DNA of 64,000 bases. It comes from Nematostella vectensis (taxonomy: Eukaryota > Cnidaria > Anthozoa > Actiniaria > Edwardsiidae). Positions 15,244 through 27,408 of this stretch are shown piece after piece. Each line of letters starts with the position of its first letter. Position 1 is the first letter of the stretch. Location of the stretch: contig NC_064037.1 in NCBI RefSeq assembly GCF_932526225.1, positions 18,913,471 through 18,977,470 on the forward strand, given 5' to 3'. The notes below the pieces were generated by a model. The model made no database searches. It was not told the DNA's origin and worked only from the letters and a program-made list of their open reading frames with translations. Made by a program: the position numbers and the translations under genes.

Positions 15244-18200
15244 TATCTCTTATTATTTATTTGCAAGACCAGACAATGGTATATGTTAAATTAACAGCGG
15301 CAAAACTAGCAGTATGCATTTTTAAATTTCTCGGAGTCTATTGGACTCCAGTGGTGCACTAGGCTCTAACTTTAGGAAGCAGGGATTGCGATGGACATCA
15401 ATTATAATTATAAGGTGTATATCGTGAAAAAAATTAAACTGCATGGGCCCCTTTACCCGTTCGAGATCAAAGAACTAGTTCTAGCCAAATACAAGGCAGA
15501 GATTCAAGCAAGCCAAAATTTCATTACTCCAGCCACTTCTATCACAGATAGTTGCTGATATTTTACAGGTGTAAAGCTAGTGTTAATACACTTTACACCT
15601 GTTGACACAGGTTTCAATATAAAGTGAAAACAAAAGACGCTTTCTCTCTCATGTTAGAGTACATTACTCCATGACACCACATAATGTAATGAGTAGCAGA
15701 CTTGTGATAACGAAGAAGGACCATTACAAAAGTGATAGGGGTTGGTGCCCACACGTGTTTGTGCATGCCCTGGGCGTGACAGGACGGACCAAAAAAATCT
15801 AGATAAGGCTTGTTCTCTCGAGAGGCTCTTAGAAGTACCATATGCGGTCCAACCCAGAAGGTTTGAGACTTCCCTTCAACAAAGAACACCATGTGGACTA
15901 TTCAATACACCGAAAAATAAAAAACGAATACGACTTTGACAAGAGCCCACAATTCTTCTAATCTGGCCATTGGCACCTGCACCAGGACTAGTCAGTACAC
16001 CAGAGAATCAAAACCGAATAAGATATTCAATGACTTCTCACAAACTTCTAAACCCAAAGTAGGTCGTACATGTATAATAAGCACATTTTTGGAAAAGCCT
16101 TCAAAGTCCCTCTGGAGACTCTTATATTATATTAATATATAAAGTATTTCTGTATATATTGAAATATATAATGTATCTCTTATTATTTATTTGCGAGACC
16201 AGACAATGGTATATGATAAATTAACAGCGGCAAAACTAGCAGTATGCATTTTTAAATTTCTCGGAGTCCAGTGGACTCCAGTGGTGCACTAGGCTCTAAC
16301 TTTAGGAAACAGGGATTGCGATGGACATCGATTATAATTATAAGGTGTATATCGTGAAAAAAAATAATCTGCATGGGCCCCTTTACCCGTTCGAGATCAA
16401 AGAACTAGTTCTAGCCAAATACAAGGCAGAGATTCAAGCAAGCCAAGCTGTCATTACGCCAGCCACTTCTATCACAGATAGTTGTTGATATTTTATAGGT
16501 GTAAAGCTAGTGTTAATACACTTTACACCTGTTGACACAGGTTTCAATATAAAATTAAAACAAAAGACGCTTTCTCTCTCATGTAAGAGTACATTACTCC
16601 ATGACACCACATAATGTTATGAGTAGCAGACTTGTGATAAGGAAGAGAGACCATTACAAAAGTGATGGGGGGTGAGGCCCACACGTGTTTGTGCATGCCC
16701 TGGGCGTGACAGGACGGACCAAAAAAAATCTAGATAAGGCTTGTTCTCTCGAGAGGCTCTTAGAAGTACCATATGCGGTCCAACCCAGAAGTTTTGAGAC
16801 TTCCCTTTAACAAAGAACACTATGTGGACTATTCAATACACCGAAAAATAAAAAACGAATACGACTTTGACAAGAGCCCAGAATTCTTCTAATCTGGCCA
16901 TTGGCACCTGCACCAGGACTAGTCAGTTCACCAGAGAATCAAAACCGAATACGATATTCAATGACTTCTCACAAACTTCTAAACCCAAAGTAGGTCGTAC
17001 ATGTATAATAAGCACATTTTTGGAAAAGCCTTCAAAGTCCCTCTGGCGACTCTTATATTATATTTATATATAAAGTATTTCTGTATATATTGAAATGTAT
17101 AAAGTATCTCTTATTATTTATTTGCGAGACCAGACAATGGTATACGTTAAATTAACAGCGGCAAAACTAGCAGTATGCATTTTTAAATTTCTCGGAGTCC
17201 ATTGAACTCCAGTGGTGCACTAGGCTCTAACTTTAGGAAGCAGGGATTGCGATGGGCATCAATTATAATTATAAGGTGTATATCGTGAAAAAAAATAACC
17301 TGCATGGGCCCCTCTACCCGTTCGAGATCAAAGAACTAGTTCTAGCCAAATACAAGGCAGAGATTTAAGCAAGCCAAGCTGTCATTACGCCAGCCACTTC
17401 TATCACAGATAGTTGCTGATATTTTACAGGTGTAAAGCTAGTGTTAATACACTTTACACCTGTTGACACAGGTTTCAATATAAAGTGAAAACAAAAGACG
17501 CTTTCTCTCTCATGTTAGAGTACATTACTCCATGACACCACATAATGTTATGAGTAGCAGACTTGTGATAAGAAAGAAGGACCATTACAAAAGTGATGGG
17601 TTTGGTGCCCACACGTGTTTGTGCATGCCCTGGGCGTGACAGGGCGGACCAAAAAATTCTAGATAAGGCTTGTTCTCTCGAGAGGCTCTTAGAAGTACCA
17701 TATGCGGTCCAACCCAGAAGTTTTGAGACTTCCCTTCAACAAAGAACACTATGTGGACTATTCAATACACCGAAAAATAAAAAACGAATACGACTTTGAC
17801 AAGAGCCCAGAATTCTTCTAATCTGGCCATTGGCACCTGCACCAGGACTAGTCAGTACACCAGAGAATCAAAACCGAATAAGATATTCAATGACTTCTCA
17901 CAAACTTCTAAACCCAAAGTAGGTCGTACATGTATAATAAGCACATTTTTGGAACAGCCTTCAAAGTCCCTCTGGAGACTCTTATATTATATTAATATAT
18001 AAAGTATTTCTGTATATATTCAAATATATAATGTATCTCTTATTATTTATTTGCGAGACCAGACAATGGTATATGATAAATTAACAGCGGCAAAACTAGC
18101 AGTATGCATTTTTAAATTTCTCGGAGTCCAGTGGACTCCAGTGGTGCACTAGGCTCTAACTTTAGGAAGCAGGGATTGCGATGGACATCAATTATAATTA

Positions 18201-20818
18201 TAAGGTGTATATCGTGAAAAAAAATAACCTGCATGGGCCCCTTTACCCGTTCGAGATCAAAGAACTAGTTCTAGCCAAATACAAGGCAGAGATTCAAGCA
18301 AGCCAAGCTGTCATTACGTCAGCCACTTCTATCACAGATAGTTGCTGATAATTTACAGGTGTAAAGCTAGTGTTAATACACTTTACACCTGTTGACACAG
18401 GTTTAAATATAAAATGAAAACAAAAGACGCTTTCTCTCTCATGTTAGAGTACATTACTCCATGACACCACATAATGTTATGAGAAGCAGACTTGTGATAA
18501 GGAAGAAGGACCATTACAAAAGTGATGGGGTTGGTGCCCACACGTGTTTGTTCATGCCCTGGGCGTGACAGGACGGACCAAAAAAATCTAGATAAGGCTT
18601 GTTCTCTCGAGAGGCTCTTAGAAGTACCATATGCGGTCCAACCCAGAAGTTTTGAGACTTCCCTTCAACAAAGAACACCATGTGGACTATTCAATACACC
18701 GAAAAAAAAAAACGAATACGACTTTGACAAGAGCCCAGAACTCTTCTAATCTGGCCATTGGCACCTGCACCAGGACTTGTCAGTAACCAGAGAATCAAAA
18801 CCGAATAAGATATTCAATGACTTCTCACAAACTTCTAAACCCAAAGTAGGTCGTACATGTATAATAAGCACAGTTTTGGAACAGCCTTCAAAGTCCCTCT
18901 GGAGACTCTTATATTATATTAATATATAAAGTATTTCTGTATATATTGAAATATATAATGTATCTCTTATTATTTATTTGCGAGACCAGACAATGGTATA
19001 TGATAAATTAACAGCGGCAAAACTAGCAGTATGCATTTTTAAATTTCTCGGAGTCCATTGGACTCCAGTGGTGCACTAGGCTCTAACTTTAGGAAGCAGG
19101 GATTGCGATGGACATCAATTATAATTATAAGGTGTATATCGTTAAAAAAAATAACCTGCATGGGCCCCTTTACCCGTTCGAGATCAAAGAACTAGTTCTA
19201 GCCAAATACAAGGCAGAGATTCAAGCAAGCCAAGCTGTCATTACGCCAGCCACTTCTATCACAGATAGTTGCTGATAATTTACAGGTGTAAAGCTAGTGT
19301 TAATACACTTTACACCTGTTGACACAGGTTTCAATATAAAATGAAAACAAAAGACGCTTTCTCTCTCATGTTAGAGTACATTACTCCATGACACCACATA
19401 ATGTTATGAGTAGCAGACTTGTGATAAGGAAGAAGGACCATTACAAAAGTGATGGGGGGTGAGGCCCACACGTGTTTGTGCATGCCCTGGGCGTGACAGG
19501 ACGGACCAAAAAAATCTAGATAAGGCTTGTTCTCTCGAGAGGCTCTTAGAAGTACCATATGCGGTCCAACCCAGAAGTTTTGAGACTTCCCTTCAACAAA
19601 GAACACCATGTGGACTATTCAATACACCGAAAAAAAAAACGAATACGACTTTGACAAGAGCCCAGAACTCTTCTAATCTGGCCATTGGCACCTGCACCAG
19701 GACTTGTCAGTAACCAGAGAATCAAAACCGAATAAGATATTCAATGACTTCTCACAAACTTCTAAACCCAAAGTAGGTCGTACATGTATAATAAGCACAG
19801 TTTTGGAACAGCCTTCAAAGTCCCTCTGGAGACTCTTATATTATATTAATATATAAAGTATTTCTGTATATATTGAAATATATAATGTATCTCTTATTAT
19901 TTATTTGCGAGACCAGACAATGGTATATGATAAATTAACAGCGGCAAAACTAGCAGTATGCATTTTTAAATTTCTCGGAGTCCAGTGGACTCCAGTGGTG
20001 CACTAGGCTCTAACTTTAGGAAGCAGGGATTGCGATGGACATCGATTATAATTATAACGTATATATCGTGAAAAAAAATAACCTGCATGGGCCCCTTTAC
20101 CCGTTCGAGATCAAAGAACTAGTTCTAGCCAAATACAAGGCAGAGATTCAAGCAAGCCAAGCTGTCATTACGCCAGCCACTTCTATCACAGATAGTTGTT
20201 AATATTTTACAGGTGTAAAGCTAGTGTTAATACACTTTACACCTGTTGACACAGGTTTCAAAATAAAGTGAAACAAAAGACGCTTTCTCTCTCATGTTAG
20301 AGTACATTACTCCATGACACCACATAATGTTATGAGTAGCAGACTTGTGATAAGGAAGAAGGACCATTACAAAAGTGATGGGGGGTGAGGCCCACACGTG
20401 TTTGTGCATGCCCTGGGCGTGACAGGACGGACCAAAAAAATCTAGATAAGGCTTGTTCTCTCGAGAGGCTCTTAGAAGTACCATATGCGGTCCAACACAG
20501 AAGTTTTGAGACTTCCCTTCAACAAAGAACACTATGTGGACTATTCAATACACCGAAAAATAAAAAACCGAATACGACTTTGACAAGAGCCCAGAACTCT
20601 TCTAATCTGGCCATTGGCACCTGCACCAGGACTAGTCAGTACACCAGATAAATCAAAACCGAATAAGATATTCAATGACTTCTGACAAACTTCTAAACAC
20701 AAAGTAGGTCGTACATGTATAATTAGCACATTTTTGGAACAGCCTTCAAAGTCCCTCTGGAGACTCTTATATTATATTAATATATAAAGTATTTCTGTAT
20801 ATATTGAAATGTATAAAG
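15244..20818 (+). repeat. Satellite array, block 2
   Basis: The block resumes mid-monomer, completing the unit broken at 8653. Landmark starts are 15325, 16255, 17186, 18115, 19042 and 19969; the last is broken by the second element. The monomer around 16807-17657 is of the class with tggcgactc, tatatttatatataaag and gaaatgtataaag. It is the extra unit relative to block 1. From 17658 the block is identical, as far as I can see, to 5493-8653. Confidence 0.97.
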
Positions 20819-21075
20819 AAAATATTTGCTTGCGAATAGACTTTTTATGCTTTCCCACGGGTTATTCAAATTAATGCTATAATATTATAATCGGAACCCT
20901 GTGCAGTATAATTCATTGATGGGGACCCTGTGTTATTGTTATATAACAACTGTCCACACGTGACTCCTGTTGGGGATGCATTGCATTGACCCCTATCCAT
21001 TAGCACTAGGCTAGGGAAACACTCGTGCACGGTGTCATTTGCTGCCAGTCGCCGAAGGATCCGCTAAAGTTTTTC
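20819..21075 (+). repeat. Split direct repeat A1, copy 2
   Basis: Same as 8654-8910. The splice-donor-like CG/GTGAGT follows at 21076/21077. Confidence 0.9.
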
Positions 21076-21086
21076 GGTGAGTTGTT

Positions 21087-21698
21087 ATGGCTTCTGATAT
21101 ACCTAAAGTTCTCATCTTAGGACATTCTTTTGTCCGTCGTCTACATTCGGATCTTTCGGCTAATTTTGATTCCCGGGCGGATCTTTCCTTTGGTTTTGCT
21201 GGTAGCATCCATGTTATTTTGCACGGCGTGGGAGGACGCACTGTTCCTTGGCTTCGCGCCAGGGATCTCCATGTCGTTTCTCGGTCCTCTCCCGATGTAG
21301 TTATTATTGAAATCGGTACCAATGACCTTTCCTGTGTTGGTCCTGAAGTTGTTGGCTCACGCATTGAAGAATTAGTGTTGCTCTTACGCAACGAGTATTC
21401 CGTTCGCGTCGTCGGTTTATGCCATGTTATCCCACGGGGGCGTGCATTCCGCGGTCACCGCGTATTTAACAGAAATGCTGAAACTCTTAACCAAATCTCG
21501 AGTGTTCTTCTCGAGTCCTTGCCAAACGTGTTCTGCTGGTCACACAGGGGTTTTAAAAACCCTTTCCATACTCCATTCCTGCGTGATGGAGTTCATTTGT
21601 CTCAAGATAGCCAGTATATGCTGTATCGTAGCTATCGCGGTGCTATCATTCATTCAATCAACTTACTCAAGACAACGGAGACCGAAACTCATCTTTAA
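21087..21698 (+). CDS. SGNH/GDSL-like hydrolase, element copy 2
   Basis: This is a 203-codon frame identical in protein to the one at 8922. The Ser14, Gly50, Asn79 and Asp167/His170 positions are all retained. Being identical after duplication, it carries no independent evidence of selection. Confidence 0.9.
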   Translation: MASDIPKVLILGHSFVRRLHSDLSANFDSRADLSFGFAGSIHVILHGVGGRTVPWLRARDLHVVSRSSPDVVIIEIGTNDLSCVGPEVVGSRIEELVLLLRNEYSVRVVGLCHVIPRGRAFRGHRVFNRNAETLNQISSVLLESLPNVFCWSHRGFKNPFHTPFLRDGVHLSQDSQYMLYRSYRGAIIHSINLLKTTETETHL

Positions 21699-22052
21699 CG
21701 ATCGGTAGGTTTGTTGATGACTGATAGGCCTTACGGATTGCCTCTTTTTTCACTCATTGAATTTAGCCGAACTACTATTACTTACTCCGTTCTTATTGTG
21801 GTGGCACTAATCTGTTCAAAATCTGTTTTTATCGTACTGTTTACTTGAGCTGTTGACCCTCTTTGACCTCCACTGTTTTACCGAACTAATAGCGAAGTAT
21901 TTAACGGTTTTGGCATTTTGATATTTTCTTTCTTGCATAGTTGCTTCATAACTGCGGGTATGTTATATCCGATGTTTGTACAATTAAATTTCCCTTACGA
22001 GGAGTCATACATTATATTTTGTTGTTTAAGTTCGGCTTGAAATTTGCCTTGT

Positions 22053-22463
22053 GGGGGCTTTAATCCTCCTTCTGCTCTCAATCGCGAGAGGTTTATATCA
22101 ACTCGCGGACTTCATGGGGCTTCAATCCTCGTGTTTATTAATTCTGTGAGGCTTAAATCCTTACAATTGGCTTCGTGGGGGCTTTATTCCTCCCCTTGTC
22201 CCTAAGATTTTATGGGGCTTTAATCCTCTTGTTAATTATTTGCACAAGGCTTTACTCCTTGTACAGTAATTTGTTTTCTGGGGGTTTTTCAATCCTCCTT
22301 TTCTATTATATTTTTCTCTCTAGTAGATTGTATGGGGCTTCAATCCTCCTGTTTATCATTTTGTTTCTCATTTTGCTGTGATTTGCTTTCTTGCACTGAT
22401 GCTGTGGTGGTTTCAATCCTCCCATTGTTATATGTTTATTATTTGGGGGTTTCATTCCTCTAA
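22053..22463 (+). other. Hairpin array, element copy 2
   Basis: This is the same set of stem-loops as at 9888-10298, with no differences seen. The predicted acceptor CAG ends at 22518. Confidence 0.7.
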
Positions 22464-22552
22464 TTTATTAATTTTGGAGGATGATATTACATCAGCTCCA
22501 TGTACCTATCTTTTGCAGATAGATTTGTACTATTTTCCTATAGAAGTAGACC

Positions 22553-23062
22553 ATGCCTAGGAAACGCCGACCACCACCACCTCCAATTCAGCCAGCTAAA
22601 AGGCCTAGATCTGCTCGGCTGCAAGCAAGGAGAACCGGGTTAATGGTCGACCCTCCACCAGCCGTTAACAACACGGAGGAAATTGTCGCACCACCATCAG
22701 CCGTAAATAACAGAGAGCCAACGGTCATACCACCACACGCAACCTTGTCACCAGACACGTTGGAGATGATCATTTCAACGGTCACAACCAGGGTCACAGA
22801 TGCCCTTATACCTCTCCTCCCACAGCGGGTTCCTGCTGAAGAAGCTAATACACCAGTGGAGGTTCCACCCCAAACGCGCACCGATGCATTGGTGGAGTCA
22901 GCCATCGCCAACGTTCGGGGCCTGCTCTCAGGTGAGAAGGACCCTCCACCACCCCCTACACATGACCTTCAGACAGTTCAATTTTCGCTCGACACAAGAG
23001 TTTCCACAAAGACAAAGGCGAAGATTTGGGATAATGAATTTTTAGAGTTTGGTATTCTATAA
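22553..23062 (+). CDS. Gag-like protein N-terminal part, copy 2
   Basis: This has 169 codons and the same TAA (23060-23062) as copy 1. The stop therefore predates the duplication. Confidence 0.75.
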   Translation: MPRKRRPPPPPIQPAKRPRSARLQARRTGLMVDPPPAVNNTEEIVAPPSAVNNREPTVIPPHATLSPDTLEMIISTVTTRVTDALIPLLPQRVPAEEANTPVEVPPQTRTDALVESAIANVRGLLSGEKDPPPPPTHDLQTVQFSLDTRVSTKTKAKIWDNEFLEFGIL

Positions 23063-23173
23063 AGCAATCCCTGGTCAGAGGACAAATATCAGTTAAGTGT
23101 CTCATCAGGTAGTGGGGGCCGGCAGCCCTCAATTTGTCTAGAGCCCACTACTCGGCCTAAACGGAATCTGACT

Positions 23174-23644
23174 ATGGAGATGTGGGCATCAGCCTTCAGA
23201 ATTTTTGTGGCGGTTTATACCCAGAAATATCCCAATGAGGCCCCAGCCCTCATGAAATATGGGGAAACGATCCATGATTTGGCTAATCGTGGCCACAATT
23301 GGCGTTATTATGATGAAACATTCCGTACGCTGCGCCAGGTAAACCCCTCCCTGTTCCCATGGGCCAATATCCATTCCGAATTGTGGCTTCGGTCACATGT
23401 TTCGGTAACTAAACCTGCCAGTACCGGAAGAATTCCAAACAAATCACACCAGGCTATCCCAAAAGGTTTCTGTTACCGTTTCCACAGTGGCAAGGCATGT
23501 TCGGGTTGCGACTTCAAGCATGCATGTTATCTCTGCAGTGCTGGTAGCCACCCTGCCACTAAATGTTTTCGTCCCCAACGGCAACAACCGGGAGGACAAT
23601 CGGAACATGCCAGGCCCCAATCTTCCAACCCCGGTAAAAAGTGA
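23174..23644 (+). CDS. Gag-like protein C-terminal part, copy 2
   Basis: This is in the same frame as the N-terminal part, with the CCHC knuckle at about 23525-23566. It overlaps the pol frame as in copy 1. Confidence 0.8.
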   Translation: MEMWASAFRIFVAVYTQKYPNEAPALMKYGETIHDLANRGHNWRYYDETFRTLRQVNPSLFPWANIHSELWLRSHVSVTKPASTGRIPNKSHQAIPKGFCYRFHSGKACSGCDFKHACYLCSAGSHPATKCFRPQRQQPGGQSEHARPQSSNPGKK

Positions 23645-25202
23645 ACGTTTTTTACATTTACTTTCTGGGTATGAACCAGCCATTTTTGCTTATCTGTCTA
23701 AGGGTTTCAATTCAGGTTTTTCCTTGCATTTTGAAGGCACATTAGAACCCCTTGAATCTCAGAACCTGCTTTCGGCTTCTGAACATCCTGAAATTGTTGA
23801 TGCCAAGGTCTTCAAAGAGCTGGAGGCCCATAGGCTTGCAGGTCCCTTTGCAATCCCACCATTTTCACCCTTTCGGGTATCTCCGTTGGGGGTTGTACCT
23901 AAGAAAACACCCGGTGAATTTAGGCTTATACATCATCTTTCTTTCCCTAAAGGGATTTCTATCAATGATGGCATAATGCCAGCTAATACAAGCGTCCGTT
24001 ATGCCACTATCGAGGACGCAATTCGATTTATTCGGCATAATGGTACCAGCTGTTATCTTGCTAAGACTGACATAAAGAATGCATTTCGCATAATTCCTAT
24101 CGATCCTAAGGACTACCCCTTGTTGGGTTTTAAATGGAGAGACTCTTACTATTATGATCGATGCATGCCTATGGGTTGTTCCAGCTCCTGTAAAACGTTT
24201 GAAACCTTTAGTACGGCTGTGGAATGGATAGCTAGGAACAAATTACATATACATTCAATCCTCCACCTTCTTGATGACTTTTTGATCATAGCCCCTACCG
24301 AAGATCTATGTAGGGCGCAACTACAACTTTTTCTGGACCTATGTAACTATCTGGGTATTCCCATAGCACCAGAGAAAACAATGGGACCTGCCACTACTTT
24401 GCAGTTTGCGGGTATTGAACTTGATACCCAAATGTTAGTGGCTCGCCTACCACAAGACAAAATTGACAAGTCTATACAGCTGATTACTAGTTTTTTGCGC
24501 AGAAAGAAGGTGTCCCTCCAGGAGTTACAGTCGCTAATTGGAATGCTAAATTTCGCATGTTCTGTTGTCATGCCTGGCAGGGCCTTTCTGAGGCGGCTGA
24601 TAGATCTCACTATTAATGTTAGGGCCCCTCACCACAAGATCAGACTAAATATAAGTGCCGAGGAGGACTTAAAAATTTGGCTGTCTTTTCTTCAGAACTT
24701 CAATTGCAAGTCATTTTTCCTTGACGAGCACTGGGTGAGCTCACCTAAACTTCGGCTCTTTACTGATGCTGCAGGCTCTCTGGGTTATGGGGCAGTTTTT
24801 GGTGACGAATGGTGCTATGGGCAATGGCCCGATACATGGGTAGGAAAGAACATCGCTATTCTGGAATTCTATCCCATTGTCCTTAGTGTACATTTATGGG
24901 GGCATAGAATGACCAACCAGTGCATTTTATTTTTTACTGATAACGAAGCATTGGTTTACGTGATCAATAAACAGAGCTGCCGGGATAAATCTCTAATGTT
25001 TTTTGTCCGCCACTTGGTCGCCCTTTGTCTTAAACATAATATTCTTTTCAGAGCAAAGCATATACCAGGTGTGCATAACATTTTAGCAGATTCTTTATCT
25101 CGTCTCCAGCTTCAGGTTTTCAAAGAAAAAGCCCCAGCAACAATGCATTCCAACCCGACGGAAATTCCGTTGTCTCTGTTGCCACAACATTGGGGCCCAT
25201 AG
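23487..25202 (+). CDS. Reverse transcriptase / RNase H, copy 2
   Basis: The protein is identical to the copy-1 pol, with all RT and RNase H catalytic acids present. The first codon here is GTG; the usable ATGs are at 23520 and 23607. Confidence 0.93.
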   Translation: MARHVRVATSSMHVISAVLVATLPLNVFVPNGNNREDNRNMPGPNLPTPVKSERFLHLLSGYEPAIFAYLSKGFNSGFSLHFEGTLEPLESQNLLSASEHPEIVDAKVFKELEAHRLAGPFAIPPFSPFRVSPLGVVPKKTPGEFRLIHHLSFPKGISINDGIMPANTSVRYATIEDAIRFIRHNGTSCYLAKTDIKNAFRIIPIDPKDYPLLGFKWRDSYYYDRCMPMGCSSSCKTFETFSTAVEWIARNKLHIHSILHLLDDFLIIAPTEDLCRAQLQLFLDLCNYLGIPIAPEKTMGPATTLQFAGIELDTQMLVARLPQDKIDKSIQLITSFLRRKKVSLQELQSLIGMLNFACSVVMPGRAFLRRLIDLTINVRAPHHKIRLNISAEEDLKIWLSFLQNFNCKSFFLDEHWVSSPKLRLFTDAAGSLGYGAVFGDEWCYGQWPDTWVGKNIAILEFYPIVLSVHLWGHRMTNQCILFFTDNEALVYVINKQSCRDKSLMFFVRHLVALCLKHNILFRAKHIPGVHNILADSLSRLQLQVFKEKAPATMHSNPTEIPLSLLPQHWGP

Positions 25203-25213
25203 TTGAAACACTC

Positions 25214-26116
25214 ATGGCTTCAAGCCTTCAGCAATCATCCATCCCTACCTATAGACGGGCTTGGCGTTTATTTAACCAGTTCCTCAGCGCTACCTTCCAG
25301 AATTGTGCTGTACAGCTGCCCATATCGCCAAGTATGGTAGCTCTTTTTATTGCATATTTATTCGATCATCACTATGCCCCTTCAACTGTTCACACTTATG
25401 TATCTGCGCTGGGCTATTCACATCGTTTATCTAATCTTCCTGATCCAACTAAGGTTTTTTATGTGATCCAGATACTCAAAGGCTATAGCAAAATTGGTTT
25501 TAAACTTGATACTCGGCTTCCCATCACCTTGCCAATACTACAACGTTTGGTTACAGCAGCTCCTGTTATTTGTTCCACGAAATTTGAATCATGTCTTTTT
25601 CAATCAATGTGCTGTTTTGCCTTTTATGCTTTCTTACGAGTTGGGGAAATGACTCAATCCAGTCATACTCAGAATACAGGAAGTCTGTTAACAATTTTTC
25701 AACTATCCCAACTCAAAGCGGAGACCGGTGTGGTTAAAGCTCTGAAATTGACTTTTCATAATTTTAAACACAGCTACAATCAGCGTCCCTTCTCCCTGAT
25801 AATTCAGCGCCAGAACAGCCCTTGTCCAGTTAATTTACTGCTGCAGTACTTAGTTTTGAGGGGTACACATGCGGGCCCCCTATTTTTGGACAGTTTTGGT
25901 AATGCTGTTACTAGAGATAAATTCACTAACTTGCTGTCACTTGCTATAAGACATTCAGGTCTTAATCCATCATTTTATAAAGGGCACAGCTTTCGGATTG
26001 GAGCTGCATCTCATGCGGCAGCGCAAGGGTTATCTGATGCACAGATCAGGATTATGGGACGCTGGAAATCTAATGCCTTTCAGAAGTACATACGGGTCAA
26101 TAGTCTTGTGAATTAG
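25214..26116 (+). CDS. Tyrosine recombinase, copy 2
   Basis: This is identical to the copy-1 recombinase. The start chosen is the ATG 12 nt after the pol stop. The catalytic Arg, His-x-x-Arg, Trp and Tyr are retained. Confidence 0.93.
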   Translation: MASSLQQSSIPTYRRAWRLFNQFLSATFQNCAVQLPISPSMVALFIAYLFDHHYAPSTVHTYVSALGYSHRLSNLPDPTKVFYVIQILKGYSKIGFKLDTRLPITLPILQRLVTAAPVICSTKFESCLFQSMCCFAFYAFLRVGEMTQSSHTQNTGSLLTIFQLSQLKAETGVVKALKLTFHNFKHSYNQRPFSLIIQRQNSPCPVNLLLQYLVLRGTHAGPLFLDSFGNAVTRDKFTNLLSLAIRHSGLNPSFYKGHSFRIGAASHAAAQGLSDAQIRIMGRWKSNAFQKYIRVNSLVN

Positions 26117-26693
26117 TACAATTTTTTCCTTTTAGAACTGGTCGATTGCTGGGGAATCCATTGGTTCTCGAAGGCATATGATGTGTACTGTATACACTCC
26201 ACTACTTGCAAGGGCGATAGATTGAGTGTGTGCAGTACATCTCATATGTAGCAACTTGCATAGTAGTGTATTTCTTGCCCATCCTTGAGTTTAGGTTGAG
26301 CTACAATCCAGACAAGGCAACTGCTTACAAGGGTAGCAGTTTGCTTGAATCCATTTAACTTAAATTGTTCTCTTTTCTTGCATAGTACTGGCAATCACTT
26401 GCATGGGCGGTGTCTTTGCGGTACAATTGCTTTGTTAGTAGCTTGTTCATAAGGGCGAAAGTCTGCCGCCTTTATCAAATTGGCATTTACTTTTCTCCTG
26501 TCACAATACAGGAAACATTTGCATGGGCTGTGTCCTTGTTGTGTTGTGATTGGATAATTGACAAAGCATTTTGTTTTTGCTTTAAGTAGCAACACTATGC
26601 GAAGGTATGATTGTAGCTTATATGTGCTATCGTTCTCGAGTGCTGCTTTTTCCCTTGGGTGGGGCTGCATTGTGGATTATCACCCACCATGCA
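26117..26693 (+). other. 3' noncoding region, element copy 2
   Basis: This has the same hairpins as copy 1, at 26175-26248 and 26313-26347. No gene. Confidence 0.55.
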
Positions 26694-26909
26694 TTTGGCG
26701 TTGTTTGCCCTCACCTTTACTGGGCAATTTTTAGATTTATCAGAGCAAATTATATATTTTGACAAATTTTATTAATAAAGCGGCTTTGGGCTAACAGCCC
26801 ATAGCCATTATGATTCAAACACTGTCTTGTTTTGTATCCATGCCCAGTAAACAAAGCGCGGGTTAAAGCAGCTCTCGTTCTATGGAAGCTAAGTGGGGAA
26901 GGCATAAAG
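26694..26909 (+). repeat. Split direct repeat B1, copy 2
   Basis: Same as 14529-14744, with AATAAA at 26774-26779. Confidence 0.9.
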
Positions 26910-26947
26910 AAAATATTTGCTTGCGAATAGACTTTTTATGCTTTCCC
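26896..26947. promoter_or_regulatory. 52-bp dyad at the B1-A2 junction, copy 2
   Basis: Same mirrored site as 14731-14782, unchanged. Confidence 0.6.
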
Positions 26948-27166
26948 ACGGGTTATTCAAATTAATGCTATAATATTATAATCGGAACCCTGTGCAGTAT
27001 AATTCATTGATGGGGACCCTGTGTTATTGTTATATAACAACTGTCCACACGTGACTCCTGTTGGGGATGCATTGCATTGACCCCTATCCATTAGCACTAG
27101 GCTAGGGAAACACTCGTGCACGGTGTCATTTGCTGCCAGTCGCCGAAGGATCCGCTAACGTTTTTC
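26910..27166 (+). repeat. Split direct repeat A2, copy 2
   Basis: Same as 14745-15001. The G-quadruplex motif follows on the minus strand at 27166-27182. Confidence 0.9.
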
Positions 27167-27182
27167 CCCTCCCTACCCTCCC
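27166..27182 (-). other. G-quadruplex motif, copy 2
   Basis: Identical to 15001-15017: four G-runs of 3, 3, 3 and 4 on the minus strand. Confidence 0.6.
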
Positions 27183-27192
27183 AGGAGTCCTG

Positions 27193-27408
27193 TTTGGCGT
27201 TGTTTGCCCTCACCTTTACTGGGCAATTTTTAGATTTATCAGAGCAAATTATATATTTTGACAAATTTTATTAATAAAGCGGCTTTGGGCTAACAGCCCA
27301 TAGCCATTATGATTCAAACACTGTCTTGTTTTGTATCCATGCCCAGTAAACAAAGCGCGGGTTAAAGCAGCTCTCGTTCTATGGAAGCTAAGTGAGGAAG
27401 GCATAAAG
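27193..27408 (+). repeat. Split direct repeat B2, copy 2
   Basis: Right terminus of copy 2. It has G at 27199, where copy 1 has A. Confidence 0.9.

Larger units (their letters stand above)
4681..15917 (+). repeat. Tandem segmental duplication, copy 1 (satellite plus element)
   Basis: The sequence from 15917 onward repeats the sequence from 4681 onward at an offset of 11236 up to about 16806. It then repeats 5493-15917 at an offset of 12165 from 17658 to 28082. The change of offset equals 929 bp, one monomer. The simplest reading is a duplication of an 11236-bp segment (five to six monomers plus the whole retrotransposon) with one extra monomer gained in copy 2, or lost from copy 1, between about 16807 and 17657. 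All encoded proteins of the element are identical between copies. The only difference I noticed inside the element is A15034 against G27199. Confidence 0.85.
20819..27408 (+). mobile_element. Ngaro-type retrotransposon, copy 2 (duplicate of copy 1)
   Basis: Every part is displaced by exactly 12165 bp from copy 1, including both flanking monomer halves. All four proteins are identical, including the gag stop. The one base difference noticed is G27199 in B2 (A in copy 1), which makes B2 equal to B1 there. It was copied with the surrounding satellite, not separately inserted. Confidence 0.92.
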